Of a stretch of DNA of 64,000 bases, positions 24,442-33,283 are shown in pieces. Origin of the DNA: Leifsonia sp. SCN 70-46 (lineage in GTDB: Bacteria > Actinomycetota > Actinomycetes > Actinomycetales > Microbacteriaceae); NCBI GenBank assembly GCA_001725325.1, contig MEFY01000002.1:1615559-1679558 (forward strand). Direction: 5' to 3'. Position 1 is the first letter of the stretch. Every line of letters starts with the position of its first letter. The notes below the pieces were generated by a model, which made no database searches, was not told where the DNA came from, and saw only the letters and a list, made by a program, of their open reading frames with translations. The position numbers and the translations under genes are program-made.

Positions 24442-25743
24442 ATGACGACCCTCGCCGACCGGATCCCCGGCCTGCCCGCCCCCGTGGCGGATGCAGCACG
24501 GGCGGTCGCGCGCGCCCTCGTGCGCGCGTCGCGCGTGGTGTGGGCGGTGGTGGGTCCCGTCGCGCGTGCCGTGTGGCGCGCGGTCGGCCCCGTGCTGCGG
24601 GTCGTCACGCCCGTCGGCTGGCTCGTCCTCATCGTCGCGGCGCTCGCCCTGACGCTCAGCCTCGTCTTCGGCTGGGCGGAGTTCACCTACCTCGGCACGC
24701 TCCTGCTCGCCGCCGTGGTCGTCTCGATCTTCTTCGTCTTCGGCCGCGCCTCCTACGGGGTCGACGTCGAGCTCAACCCGCGCCGCGTGGTCGTGGGCGA
24801 CCGCGCGATGGGTCGGATGCTCGTCACCAACGTCGGCACGCGCAACCTGCCGCCCACGCGCATGGAGCTGCCGGTGGGCAGGGGTCTCGCCGAGTTCCAG
24901 CTGCCGGCCATGAGCCCGAAGCAGGAGGTGGAGGAGCTCTTCGCCGTGCCCACCAACAAGCGCGCGGTCATCGTCGCGGGCCCCGCCGAGTCGGTGCGCG
25001 GCGATCAGATCGGGCTGCTGCGCCGCTCGCTGCGCTGGGCCGAGCCGAAGGACCTCTTCGTCCACCCGCGCACGGTGCGCCTCGCGGCGTCGGCGGCGGG
25101 GCTCGTGCGCGACCTCGAGGGCCAGGTCTCCAAGAAGATCACCAACAACGACATCGCCTTCCACGCCCTCCGGCCCTACGTGCCGGGCGACGACCGCCGC
25201 TACGTGCACTGGCGCACGTCCGCGCGCATCGGCCAGCTCATGGTGCGCCAGTTCGAGGAGACGCGGCGCTCGCAGCTCACGATGATCCTCGCGACGCGCG
25301 GCGACCTCTATGCGAGCGAGGAGGAGTTCGAGCTCGCCGTGTCGATCACGGCCTCGATCGCCGCCCAGGTCATCTCCGACGGCACCCAGATGAACGTCGT
25401 GAGCGATGCGGGCACGTGGCGCACGCAGACGGTGACCGCCATGCTCGACTCCTCGTGCCGCGTCGAGGCCGGGCCGAGGGTGTTCCCGACGGTGCGCGAG
25501 TTCGCCCGCGAGCGCACGAAGCGCCTGCCCGCACCCAGCGTCGTCATGATCATCGGCGGCTCGCGCATGACGCCCGCCGACTACCGCAGCGTGCAGTCGC
25601 TCTTCGGCTCGGACACGAGCCAGGTCGCATTCCACGTCGAGGTCGGCGCGCAGCCCAAGTTCGGCGCCGTCGCGGGGCTCACCGTGATCACGGTCGGCGC
25701 GCTCGACGACCTGCCGAGCCTGATGCGGGGGGTGAGCTCGTGA
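24442..25743 (+). CDS. DUF58-domain membrane protein (secretion cluster copy)
   Basis: The product is 433 residues with a long amphipathic N terminus and two membrane helices at about 57-95, then a cytosolic beta domain and the DUF58 signature YVPGDDRRYVHWRTSARIG before a von Willebrand factor A-like C-terminal half (ILATRGDLYASEEEFEL). DUF58 proteins are partners of MoxR ATPases in envelope or metal-insertion functions. The stop overlaps the GTG start of the transglutaminase-like gene. The pair sits between the giant surface protein and the EssC-type ATPase. Confidence 0.9.
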   Translation: MTTLADRIPGLPAPVADAARAVARALVRASRVVWAVVGPVARAVWRAVGPVLRVVTPVGWLVLIVAALALTLSLVFGWAEFTYLGTLLLAAVVVSIFFVFGRASYGVDVELNPRRVVVGDRAMGRMLVTNVGTRNLPPTRMELPVGRGLAEFQLPAMSPKQEVEELFAVPTNKRAVIVAGPAESVRGDQIGLLRRSLRWAEPKDLFVHPRTVRLAASAAGLVRDLEGQVSKKITNNDIAFHALRPYVPGDDRRYVHWRTSARIGQLMVRQFEETRRSQLTMILATRGDLYASEEEFELAVSITASIAAQVISDGTQMNVVSDAGTWRTQTVTAMLDSSCRVEAGPRVFPTVREFARERTKRLPAPSVVMIIGGSRMTPADYRSVQSLFGSDTSQVAFHVEVGAQPKFGAVAGLTVITVGALDDLPSLMRGVSS

Positions 25744-28109
25744 CCGCCGCCGAGACCACCGCCGCCGAGGCCCCCGGCACCGACCTGCGCAGGATCACCG
25801 GCCGCATGTGGGCCGACATCGCGGTGCTGCTCGTGCTCGCCGCGCTCGGCGTGCTCGGCTTCGAGCCGTCGTTCGGCGGGTACGGGTTCCTCATCGCCGG
25901 GCTCGGCGGCCTCGCGCTCGGCGCCGCCACGGGCATCCTGGCGGCGGTGTTCCGCCTCGGAGCCATCACGACGACGCTCGGCGCGGTCGTGCTGTACTTC
26001 CTGTTCGGAACCGCCCTCGCGGTGCCGACTCAGGCGCTCGCGGTCGTGCTGCCGACCCTCCAGTCGCTCGCGAGCATCGCCGTCGGGACGGTCTTCGGCT
26101 GGTCGGACCTCGTGACCCTCGCGACGCCCGTCGGCGCACCGCAGTACATCGCGGTCGTGCCGTACTTCGCGGCGTGGTTCGTCGCGCTGCTCTCGACGAC
26201 GCTCGCGACGCGCTGGCTCTCCGCGCGCCCGCGCACCGCGTGGCGGTTCGGCGTCGCCCTCATCGCGCCCGTCGCGCTCTACCTGGCCGGCGTGCTGCTG
26301 GGCACGGACGAGCCGTACCAGGCGGGCATCCGGGGCGTCGTGTTCGGGCTGCTCGCGCTCGTGTGGCTGGGCTGGCGGCGTCGGCCCGAGGTCGTCGCGC
26401 AGGGGAGCGCCGCGCGGCTGCGCAACCGCAAGCTCGCGGGCACCGCGGTCGTCGCCGCCGGAGCGGTCGTGCTGGGCACGGGCGCGGGGTTCCTCCTCGC
26501 CCCGGCGAACGACGACCGGTTCGTGCTGCGCGAGGAGATCCAGCCGCCGTTCGACCCGCTCGACTACCCGAGCCCCCTCTCGGGCTTCCGGCACTACACG
26601 AAGCAGGTCACCGACGACGTGCTCTTCACCGTCGCGGGCCTCCAGCCGGGCGACCGCGTGCGCCTGGCCACCCTCGACGCCTTCACCGGCAAGCTGTGGA
26701 ACGTCACCGATCCCGCGTCGGACGCCAGCGGCTCGGGCTCGTTCGAGCTCGTCGGCAGGGCGTTCCCCGAACCGACCCTCATCACGCCCGTCGAGCGCGA
26801 CGGGGTGACCTTCACCATCGGCGACTACGACGACGTATGGCTGCCGAGCGTCGGCTACCCCACGAGCCTGACCTTCTCGGCGGGCGACGCCGCGGCGAAG
26901 ACCGACGACCTGCGCTACAACCCCGCGACGGGCACGGCCGTGCTCACGTCGGGCGTGCGCGAGGGCGACGTCTACACGATCGACGCCGAGCAGCAGAAGA
27001 CGTTCACACCGGGCGACCTGCAGGATGCCCAGATCGCGCCCGTGCAGCTGCCCACCGTCGACGGCAGCCCCGACATCGTCACGGTCAAGGCCCAGGAGTT
27101 CGCGGGCACGACGACGTCCCCCATCGCGCAGCTCGAGGCGATCCGCCTCGCGCTCATCAACAACGGCTACCTGAGCCACGGGCGCGCGTCCGACGCCGTG
27201 CCGTCGCGCGCGGGGCACGGCGCCGACCGCATCACCGACCTCTTCGAGCGCACCCAGATGGTCGGCGACCAGGAGCAGTACGCCTCGGCGTTCGCCCTCA
27301 TGGCGCGCAGCCTCGGCTACCCCGCGCGAGTCGTCATGGGGTTCGCCCCCGACGTGGTGGAGGGCGGGGCGCCCGTGGAGGTCACGGGCGACGATGTGAC
27401 GGCGTGGGTCGAGGTCGCGTTCACCGACGTCGGATGGGTGAGCTTCGACCCGACCCCCGACGAGACGGACATCCCGCAAGACCAGGTGCCCAAGCCGCAG
27501 AGCGAGCCGCAGCCGCAGGTGCGCCAGCCTCCGCGCAACGAGAACCAGGACGACACGCTCCTGTCTCCCGTGGAGCTCGACAGCACCAAGGACGACGACA
27601 GCGACGCGGGCTTCGTGCTGCCGGGCTGGGCCGTCGCGGTGGGCCTGAGCGTGCTCATCCCCGCGGCCATAGTCTTCATCCCGCTGCTCGTCATCGGGGC
27701 GCTCAAGACCCGGCGCGCGCGGCGTCGTCGCGGCACGGGACCGGGGCACGACCGCGTGGCCGGCGCCTGGGACGAGCTGCTCGACCAGTACTCGGAGCTC
27801 GGCTACGACGTGCCCGCCAAGCTCACGCGTGCGAGCATCGCCGAGCGGCTGGATGCCCAGCTCCCGCAGCCCGTGGGGCTCGCGGGGCTCGCGACGGCGA
27901 CCGACGAGGCCGTGTTCTCGGGCCGCGACATCGACGACGCCCAGTCCGAGCACGCCTGGACGGAGGCGCTCGCGGCCGTGGAGGTCACGCGGGCCGCGGT
28001 CACGCGCGTCCGTCGCATCCTGAGCCGCTACCGCGTGCGCTCCGCGCGCGACTGGGTGTCGCACGTCACCCGGCCGAGACAGCTCCCGAGAGAAAGCGAC
28101 CGTGAATGA
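25740..28109 (+). CDS. TgpA-like transglutaminase-fold membrane protein, catalytic Cys and His missing
   Basis: The product is 789 residues. Several membrane helices (about 20-230) come first, then an outside DUF3488-type region, a transglutaminase-core segment (about 495-580), a membrane helix near 630 and a cytosolic tail. The core keeps its structure (ASAFALMARSLGYPARVVMG; AWVEVAF; FDPTP) but the catalytic Cys position in G-x-C is Gln511 and the His before AW is Thr554; only Asp570 is kept. The paralogue at 58335 has Cys466, His514 and Glu530. The protein is therefore probably a pseudoenzyme, used for binding or scaffolding. The GTG overlaps the DUF58 stop, and the end overlaps the EssC start (ATGA). 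Confidence 0.85.
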   Translation: MTAAETTAAEAPGTDLRRITGRMWADIAVLLVLAALGVLGFEPSFGGYGFLIAGLGGLALGAATGILAAVFRLGAITTTLGAVVLYFLFGTALAVPTQALAVVLPTLQSLASIAVGTVFGWSDLVTLATPVGAPQYIAVVPYFAAWFVALLSTTLATRWLSARPRTAWRFGVALIAPVALYLAGVLLGTDEPYQAGIRGVVFGLLALVWLGWRRRPEVVAQGSAARLRNRKLAGTAVVAAGAVVLGTGAGFLLAPANDDRFVLREEIQPPFDPLDYPSPLSGFRHYTKQVTDDVLFTVAGLQPGDRVRLATLDAFTGKLWNVTDPASDASGSGSFELVGRAFPEPTLITPVERDGVTFTIGDYDDVWLPSVGYPTSLTFSAGDAAAKTDDLRYNPATGTAVLTSGVREGDVYTIDAEQQKTFTPGDLQDAQIAPVQLPTVDGSPDIVTVKAQEFAGTTTSPIAQLEAIRLALINNGYLSHGRASDAVPSRAGHGADRITDLFERTQMVGDQEQYASAFALMARSLGYPARVVMGFAPDVVEGGAPVEVTGDDVTAWVEVAFTDVGWVSFDPTPDETDIPQDQVPKPQSEPQPQVRQPPRNENQDDTLLSPVELDSTKDDDSDAGFVLPGWAVAVGLSVLIPAAIVFIPLLVIGALKTRRARRRRGTGPGHDRVAGAWDELLDQYSELGYDVPAKLTRASIAERLDAQLPQPVGLAGLATATDEAVFSGRDIDDAQSEHAWTEALAAVEVTRAAVTRVRRILSRYRVRSARDWVSHVTRPRQLPRESDRE

Positions 28110-31100
28110 AGGTCAAGCTCACCCTGCAGCGGCGCACCGGTCCCAAGACCGACATCGTGGTGACCGCGGACGCCGTGGCCACCGTAGGGGCGATCGCCCA
28201 GACGATCACGCGCCTCGACCCGCTGTCGGATGAGCCCGCGGAGGCGCGCACCCTCTCGATCATCAACCCGCAGGACGGCTCGACGCAGTTCCTCGACCCC
28301 GCATCGCACCTGAGCGACGCCAAGCTCGGCTCCGGATCCCTCGTGCAGACCGTGCCGGTCGCCGCCGCCGCGAGCGCCCACGGCGGCGGGGCGACCGTGG
28401 CCGTGCTCCGCGTCGACGCGGGGCCCGACCGCGGCAAGGAGTTCACCCTGCGCCGCGGCAGCTTCGTCATCGGCCGCGACGCGAGCAGCGACTTCCTCCT
28501 CGGCGACCCCATGGTGTCCAAGCGCCACGCGCGCATCGAGGTGTCGGACACCGTCGACGTCATCGACCTCAACTCCGCCAACGCGATAGTCGTCGACGGC
28601 GGCGTCGTCACGCGCGTGCGGCTCGAGTCGGGCCAGACGATGGTGCTGGGCGACACGACGCTGCGCATCGAGTTCGTCGAGCGGGCCGCGACCGCGGCGC
28701 CCGCGACGGCGCAGACCGTCCCCGTGTCGTTCAACCGCTCGCCCTCGGTGGAGCCGCGCTACCCGGGGCAGGAGCTCGACGGGCCCGAGGTGCCCAAGGA
28801 GCTCGACCCGATCCCGTTCCCGTGGCTGGCGTTCGTCGCCCCGCTCGTGCTCGTGGGCATCATGTTCTTCGTCCTCGAGAACAAGACGATGCTCATCTTC
28901 CTCGCGCTGTCTCCCGTGCTCATGATCGGCACCTACTTCACGCAGGTCTTCGCGCAGCGCGCCAAGCACAAGCGCGCGATCGAGCGCTTCCAGGGCCAGC
29001 TCGACCGGCTCACGGCGACGCTCGACGAGGAGCGCGTGAAGGAGCGGGCGGTGCGCGACGCCGAGGCGCCGACGACCGAGGCGCTCGTCGAGGGCGCGCT
29101 CGCGCTCGGCCCGAGCCTGTGGTCGCGCCGGCCCGAGCACTGGTCGTTCCTCAACGTGCGCCTCGGCACGGGCACGGTCACGTCGCGCACGGTCGTGAAG
29201 ACCACGCAGCGCTTCGGCGGGCTGCCCGAGTTCCAGGAGCGCCTCGACTCCACGGTCGAGGCCTACCGCACGATCCCCGACGTCGCGATCGTCGAGAGCC
29301 TCGCGTCGGCGGGATGCCTCGGCATCGCGGGCGACCACGGACCGGCCACGGGCGCGGCCAACGCCGTCGTCGCCCAGCTCTCCGCGCTCTACTCTCCCGC
29401 CGAGGTCGCCATCGCGGCCATCGTCTCGCCCCAGCGCTCACGGGACTTCAACTGGATCAAGTGGCTCCCGCACGCGGGGTCGCCGCAGTCGCTCATCTCC
29501 ACCATCCACCTCGCCGACAACGCCGTGAGCGGTGTGACGGTGCTCACGGCGCTCGAAGAGCTCATCGAGCAGCGCTCCCGCGCCAAGACGGGCGACGGCA
29601 AGAAGAAGCGCTTCACCCTCGGGCCCGTCGACCCGGAGAAGTCGATCATGGGCGCCGCCCCCGACTTCGGCACCGACGAGCAGGATGACTTCAAGCCCGA
29701 GGCGCCCGTGCTCGTCGTGCTCATCTGCGACGACGCCCCCCTCGACCGCGCGCGCGTCAACTCGATAGTGGAGCGGTCGGTGCGCGCGGGCATCCTGCCC
29801 ATCTGGGTCGCGGATGCGACGAGCCAGCTGCCCGCCGCGGCGCGCACGTTCGTCGACGTCGGCTCGGGCGCCGCCGGCACCGCGCGCGTCGGGTACGTGC
29901 GGCTCGGCATGACCTTCGACGACGTGACGGTCTCGTCCCTCGCCTCCGCCGAGGCGGAGCGCTACGCGAAGGCGCTCTCCGCCGTGAGCGACGCGAGCGC
30001 CATCGCGATCGACGAGAGCGACATCCCCAAGTCGATAGCCCTGCTCACGCTGCTCGGGCACGACCTCTCCGAGTCGGCGGACGCGGTCATCGACCGCTGG
30101 CGCCAGAACGACTCGATGCACGACCGCACGCCGGGCGCCGAGCCCGCCCCGCGCCGCGCCGGACGCCTGCGCGCCCTCGTCGGGCAGTCGAGCCTCGACG
30201 CCATGCACCTCGACCTGCGCGCGCAAGGCCCCCACGCCCTCGTCGGCGGCACCACGGGCTCCGGCAAGAGCGAGTTCCTGCAGGCCTGGGTGCTGGGCAT
30301 GGCGGCGGAGTACAGCCCCGACCGCGTGACGTTCCTCTTCGTCGACTACAAGGGCGGCTCCGCGTTCGCCGAGTGCGTGCAGCTGCCGCACTGCGTGGGC
30401 CTCGTGACCGACCTGACGCCGCACCTCGTGCGCCGCGCCCTCACGAGCCTGCGCGCCGAGCTGCACTACCGGGAGCACCTGCTCAACCGCAAGAAGGCCA
30501 AGGACCTCATCGAGCTCGAGAAGCGCGGCGATCCCGAGTGCCCGCCCGCGCTCATCCTCGTGATCGACGAGTTCGCCGCCCTCGTGGGCGAGATCCCCGA
30601 GTTCGTCGACGGCATCGTCGACATCGCCCAGCGCGGGCGCTCGCTGGGCATCCACCTCATCATGGCCACGCAGCGCCCGGCGGGCGTCATCAAGGACAAC
30701 CTGCGCGCCAACACCAACCTCCGCATCGCCCTGCGCGTCGCCGACCCGACGGACAGCACCGACGTCGTCGGCAGCCGCATCGCCGCAGACTTCGACCCGG
30801 CCATCCCGGGCCGCGCCGTCGCCAAGTTCGGCGCCTCCCGGCTCATCGGCTTCCAGACCGGCTACGCGGGCGGGTGGACGCGCAACGAGCCGCCCGTGCC
30901 CTCGATCGAGATCGCCGACCTCGAGTTCGGCATGCCGTCGCCGTGGGCCGACACGGGCACCGCGACGGAGGCCGAGATCGGGCAGACCGGCCCCAACGAC
31001 ACGAGCCGCCTCGTGGCGACCATGATCGACGCGGCCCGCCGGGCATCGCTGCCCGCACCGCGCAAGCCGTGGCTCGACGAGCTCTCCGACGTCTACGACA

Positions 31101-32596
31101 GCGCGCGGCTGCGCCAGCGCACGGACAGCGAGCTCGTGCTCGGCGTCGTCGACGACGCGAAGAACCAGAGCCAGTACCCGGTGTACTTCCGCCCGGACGT
31201 CGACGGCAACCTCGCCGTCTACGGCGCGGGCGGCGCGGGCAAGTCCGTGGCGCTGCGCACGCTCGCCGTCGCGGCCGCCGTCACGCCGAGCGGCGGTCCC
31301 GTGCAGGTGTACGGGCTCGACTTCGGATCCGCCGGGCTTCGCCTGCTCGAGACGCTGCCGCACGTGGGCGCCATCGTGGACGGCGACGACGCTGAGCGCG
31401 TGGCGCGCCTGCTCGCGATGATCCGCACGACCATCGACGAGCGCACGGAGCGCTTCGCCGCCGTGCGCGCGGGCACGATCGCCGAGTACCGCACGATCTC
31501 CGGCTCGAACGACGAGCCGCGCATCCTGCTGCTCATCGACGGAGCCGGCGCGTTCCGCACCCAGTACGAGTACCTGCAGGGCGGCGTCTACTCCGACTTC
31601 CAGCAGATCATCGCCGACGGCCGCTCGGTGGGCGTGCACGTCGTGCTCTCGGTCGACCGGCCGGGCTCGATCCCGCCCGCCATCGCCTCGGCGATGCAGC
31701 GCAAGGTCGTGCTGCGCCTCACCGAGGAGAACGACTACGGCGCCCTCGACGTGCCCGTGGACGTGCTCTCGGCCACGTCGCCCCCGGGCCGCGCCCTCGT
31801 CGACGGCGTCGAGGCGCAGATCGCCATCTTCGGCGGATCGCGCAACGTCGCCGACCAGTCCCGCGCCATCGACCGGCTCGCGGAGACGCTGCGCGAGCGC
31901 GGCGTGCAGGCACCGCCCGGCGTCGCGCGCCTCGGCGATGACATCCCGCTCTCGACCCTGCCGTCGGCGCCCGCGGGCCGCGTCACCCTGGGTGTCGCGG
32001 ACGACGACCTCGCGCCGGTGCTCCTCGAGCCGTCCGGCACGTTCGTGCTCATGGGGCCGCCCTCGTCCGGGCGCTCCACCGCTCTCGCGGCGCTCTCGTC
32101 GTCGTTCGCGGGGCTCGGCAAGGGCGTGCGCACCTTCTACATCGGCAACGCGAAGTCGCCGCTCGGCGCGTCGGGCACCTTCACGGCGGTCGCGACATCC
32201 CTCGAGGATGCCGTCGCGCTCGCCCAGAAGGTGACGGAGCTCGCCGCCAAGCCGGCGACCGACACCAACCGCATCGCCGTGTTCGTGGAGGGCATCAGCG
32301 ACTTCCTGTCGACGCCCGCCGATGCCGCCCTCATCGAGCTCTTCAAGACGCTCAAGCGCGGTGACCACTTCGTGCTGGGGGAGTCGGAGACGAGCACGTG
32401 GTCGTCGTCGTGGCCGCTCCTGCAGGAGCTCAAGAGCGGCCGTCGGGGCTTCGCCCTGCAGCCCGACCAGCAGGAGGGCGACCTCCTGTTCCGCACGGCG
32501 TTCCCGCGTGCCAAGCGCAGCGAGTTCCCGCCCGGCCGCGGCTACTTCGTGCAGGCCGGGAAGGTGCGCAGGGTGCAGGTCGCGCGCCTCGGGTAG
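28106..32596 (+). CDS. eccC: FHA-bearing EssC/EccC-type type VII secretion ATPase
   Basis: The product is 1,496 residues, the membrane motor of a type VII (ESX) secretion system. The order is a ubiquitin-like start (1-90), an FHA domain (about 95-190; VIGRDASSDF, VSKRHARIE), two membrane helices (about 240-280) and three FtsK/SpoIIIE ATPase domains. Domain 1 has Walker A GGTTGSGKS (714-722) and Walker B LVIDEF (Asp821-Glu822). Domain 2 has Walker A GAGGAGKS (1040-1047) but LLLIDGAG instead of Asp-Glu. Domain 3 has GPPSSGRST with Arg1323 in place of the Lys. The N-terminal FHA and single chain resemble Firmicutes EssC rather than mycobacterial EccCa/EccCb. No eccB, eccD, eccE or mycP is seen nearby. 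Confidence 0.9.
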   Translation: MKVKLTLQRRTGPKTDIVVTADAVATVGAIAQTITRLDPLSDEPAEARTLSIINPQDGSTQFLDPASHLSDAKLGSGSLVQTVPVAAAASAHGGGATVAVLRVDAGPDRGKEFTLRRGSFVIGRDASSDFLLGDPMVSKRHARIEVSDTVDVIDLNSANAIVVDGGVVTRVRLESGQTMVLGDTTLRIEFVERAATAAPATAQTVPVSFNRSPSVEPRYPGQELDGPEVPKELDPIPFPWLAFVAPLVLVGIMFFVLENKTMLIFLALSPVLMIGTYFTQVFAQRAKHKRAIERFQGQLDRLTATLDEERVKERAVRDAEAPTTEALVEGALALGPSLWSRRPEHWSFLNVRLGTGTVTSRTVVKTTQRFGGLPEFQERLDSTVEAYRTIPDVAIVESLASAGCLGIAGDHGPATGAANAVVAQLSALYSPAEVAIAAIVSPQRSRDFNWIKWLPHAGSPQSLISTIHLADNAVSGVTVLTALEELIEQRSRAKTGDGKKKRFTLGPVDPEKSIMGAAPDFGTDEQDDFKPEAPVLVVLICDDAPLDRARVNSIVERSVRAGILPIWVADATSQLPAAARTFVDVGSGAAGTARVGYVRLGMTFDDVTVSSLASAEAERYAKALSAVSDASAIAIDESDIPKSIALLTLLGHDLSESADAVIDRWRQNDSMHDRTPGAEPAPRRAGRLRALVGQSSLDAMHLDLRAQGPHALVGGTTGSGKSEFLQAWVLGMAAEYSPDRVTFLFVDYKGGSAFAECVQLPHCVGLVTDLTPHLVRRALTSLRAELHYREHLLNRKKAKDLIELEKRGDPECPPALILVIDEFAALVGEIPEFVDGIVDIAQRGRSLGIHLIMATQRPAGVIKDNLRANTNLRIALRVADPTDSTDVVGSRIAADFDPAIPGRAVAKFGASRLIGFQTGYAGGWTRNEPPVPSIEIADLEFGMPSPWADTGTATEAEIGQTGPNDTSRLVATMIDAARRASLPAPRKPWLDELSDVYDSARLRQRTDSELVLGVVDDAKNQSQYPVYFRPDVDGNLAVYGAGGAGKSVALRTLAVAAAVTPSGGPVQVYGLDFGSAGLRLLETLPHVGAIVDGDDAERVARLLAMIRTTIDERTERFAAVRAGTIAEYRTISGSNDEPRILLLIDGAGAFRTQYEYLQGGVYSDFQQIIADGRSVGVHVVLSVDRPGSIPPAIASAMQRKVVLRLTEENDYGALDVPVDVLSATSPPGRALVDGVEAQIAIFGGSRNVADQSRAIDRLAETLRERGVQAPPGVARLGDDIPLSTLPSAPAGRVTLGVADDDLAPVLLEPSGTFVLMGPPSSGRSTALAALSSSFAGLGKGVRTFYIGNAKSPLGASGTFTAVATSLEDAVALAQKVTELAAKPATDTNRIAVFVEGISDFLSTPADAALIELFKTLKRGDHFVLGESETSTWSSSWPLLQELKSGRRGFALQPDQQEGDLLFRTAFPRAKRSEFPPGRGYFVQAGKVRRVQVARLG

Positions 32597-32607
32597 GCCG
32601 CGACGGG

Positions 32608-32625
32608 GTGGGTAGTGCTCCCCAT
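32608..32625. promoter_or_regulatory. 18-bp palindromic activator-site candidate, copy C
   Basis: GTGGGTAGTGCTCCCCAT matches copies A and B at most positions. It lies 95 nt before the WXG100 start. A TTA-containing AT-rich block (TTAACA, 32656-32661) occupies the position of the -10 box in copies A and B, but the promoter match is weaker. A short CCCCGGATCGGGG hairpin lies downstream at 32675-32687. Confidence 0.55.
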
Positions 32626-32720
32626 CGTGCTTTCCTCATGTCCCTCATAGAGTCCTTAACAACCACCAGAACTTCCCCGGATCGGGGAGAGCCACCAGGC
32701 GAATAACGAAAGGCAAGATC

Positions 32721-32987
32721 ATGGCTGAATACCTTGGACAGAACCCCGACGAGGTTCGCGAGCTGGCGAACCTCTTCGACACGAAGGCGACCGACCTCGA
32801 GGGCGTCGTCTCGGCGATCAACAGCAAGCTCGGCTCGACGACGTGGGTCGGCAACGACCGCACCCGCTTCGAGACCGACACCTGGTCGACGATCCAGAGC
32901 AACCTGAACCAGATCGCGAGCACGCTGCGCGAGGCCGGCACGACCGCCCGCACCAACGCGACCGAGCAGGAGAACGCCTCCGCCTAG
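32721..32987 (+). CDS. WXG100-family type VII secretion protein
   Basis: The product is 88 residues and all-helical, with the central Trp42-Val43-Gly44 turn (W-x-G) and no signal peptide, as expected for ESAT-6/CFP-10-like proteins that form a four-helix bundle and are exported by the EccC/EssC ATPase. A clear ribosome site (GAAAGGCAAG) precedes the ATG. It follows the secretion ATPase gene, has its own promoter region with palindrome copy C, and is separated from the next gene by a strong hairpin (32998-33026). The usual C-terminal YxxxD/E export motif was not found. Confidence 0.93.
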   Translation: MAEYLGQNPDEVRELANLFDTKATDLEGVVSAINSKLGSTTWVGNDRTRFETDTWSTIQSNLNQIASTLREAGTTARTNATEQENASA

Positions 32988-32997
32988 TCGCGGACCG

Positions 32998-33026
32998 GGC
33001 GGCTGGGGCCTCGTGCCCCGGCCGCC
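32998..33026 (+). terminator. Strong intercistronic stem-loop between the two WXG genes
   Basis: GGCGGCTGGGGC (32998-33009) pairs with GCCCCGGCCGCC (33015-33026) over 12 bp, with a single T-G wobble and a 5-nt loop. No T-run follows, so it is more likely a partial terminator or an mRNA-stabilising hairpin that raises WXG100 levels over the downstream genes. Confidence 0.6.
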
Positions 33027-33064
33027 TCCCCATACCCCTCTTCCGCTCATCCGAAGGAGCCGTC

Positions 33065-33283
33065 GTGTACCGGAACGAGTACCAGATGTCCATCGCCGCC
33101 CAGCAGATCCGCACGGCTGCCGCGACCATGAACAGGATCGTCGCCGACCTCCAGAGCGCGAACACCTGGACCGGCGCCGACATCGACCGTTTCGTGCAGG
33201 CCTGGGACAGCCAGGTGACGACCCCCCTCTACCGCGCGGCCAACCGCATGGACATCATCGACTTCACGGAAGCGGGCAAGTGA
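33065..33283 (+). CDS. Short WXG-type protein (ESAT-6-like partner)
   Basis: The product is 72 residues from GTG 33065, with a strong ribosome site (GAAGGAG) 6 nt before it. It is predicted helix-turn-helix with Trp35-Thr36-Gly37 at the turn, so it belongs to the WXG/ESAT-6-like superfamily, though shorter than the usual 100 residues. Its gene overlaps the next start codon (TGATG), so it is translated together with the long substrate-like protein and may be its dedicated partner. The C terminus has a charged end without a known export motif. Confidence 0.8.
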   Translation: MYRNEYQMSIAAQQIRTAAATMNRIVADLQSANTWTGADIDRFVQAWDSQVTTPLYRAANRMDIIDFTEAGK

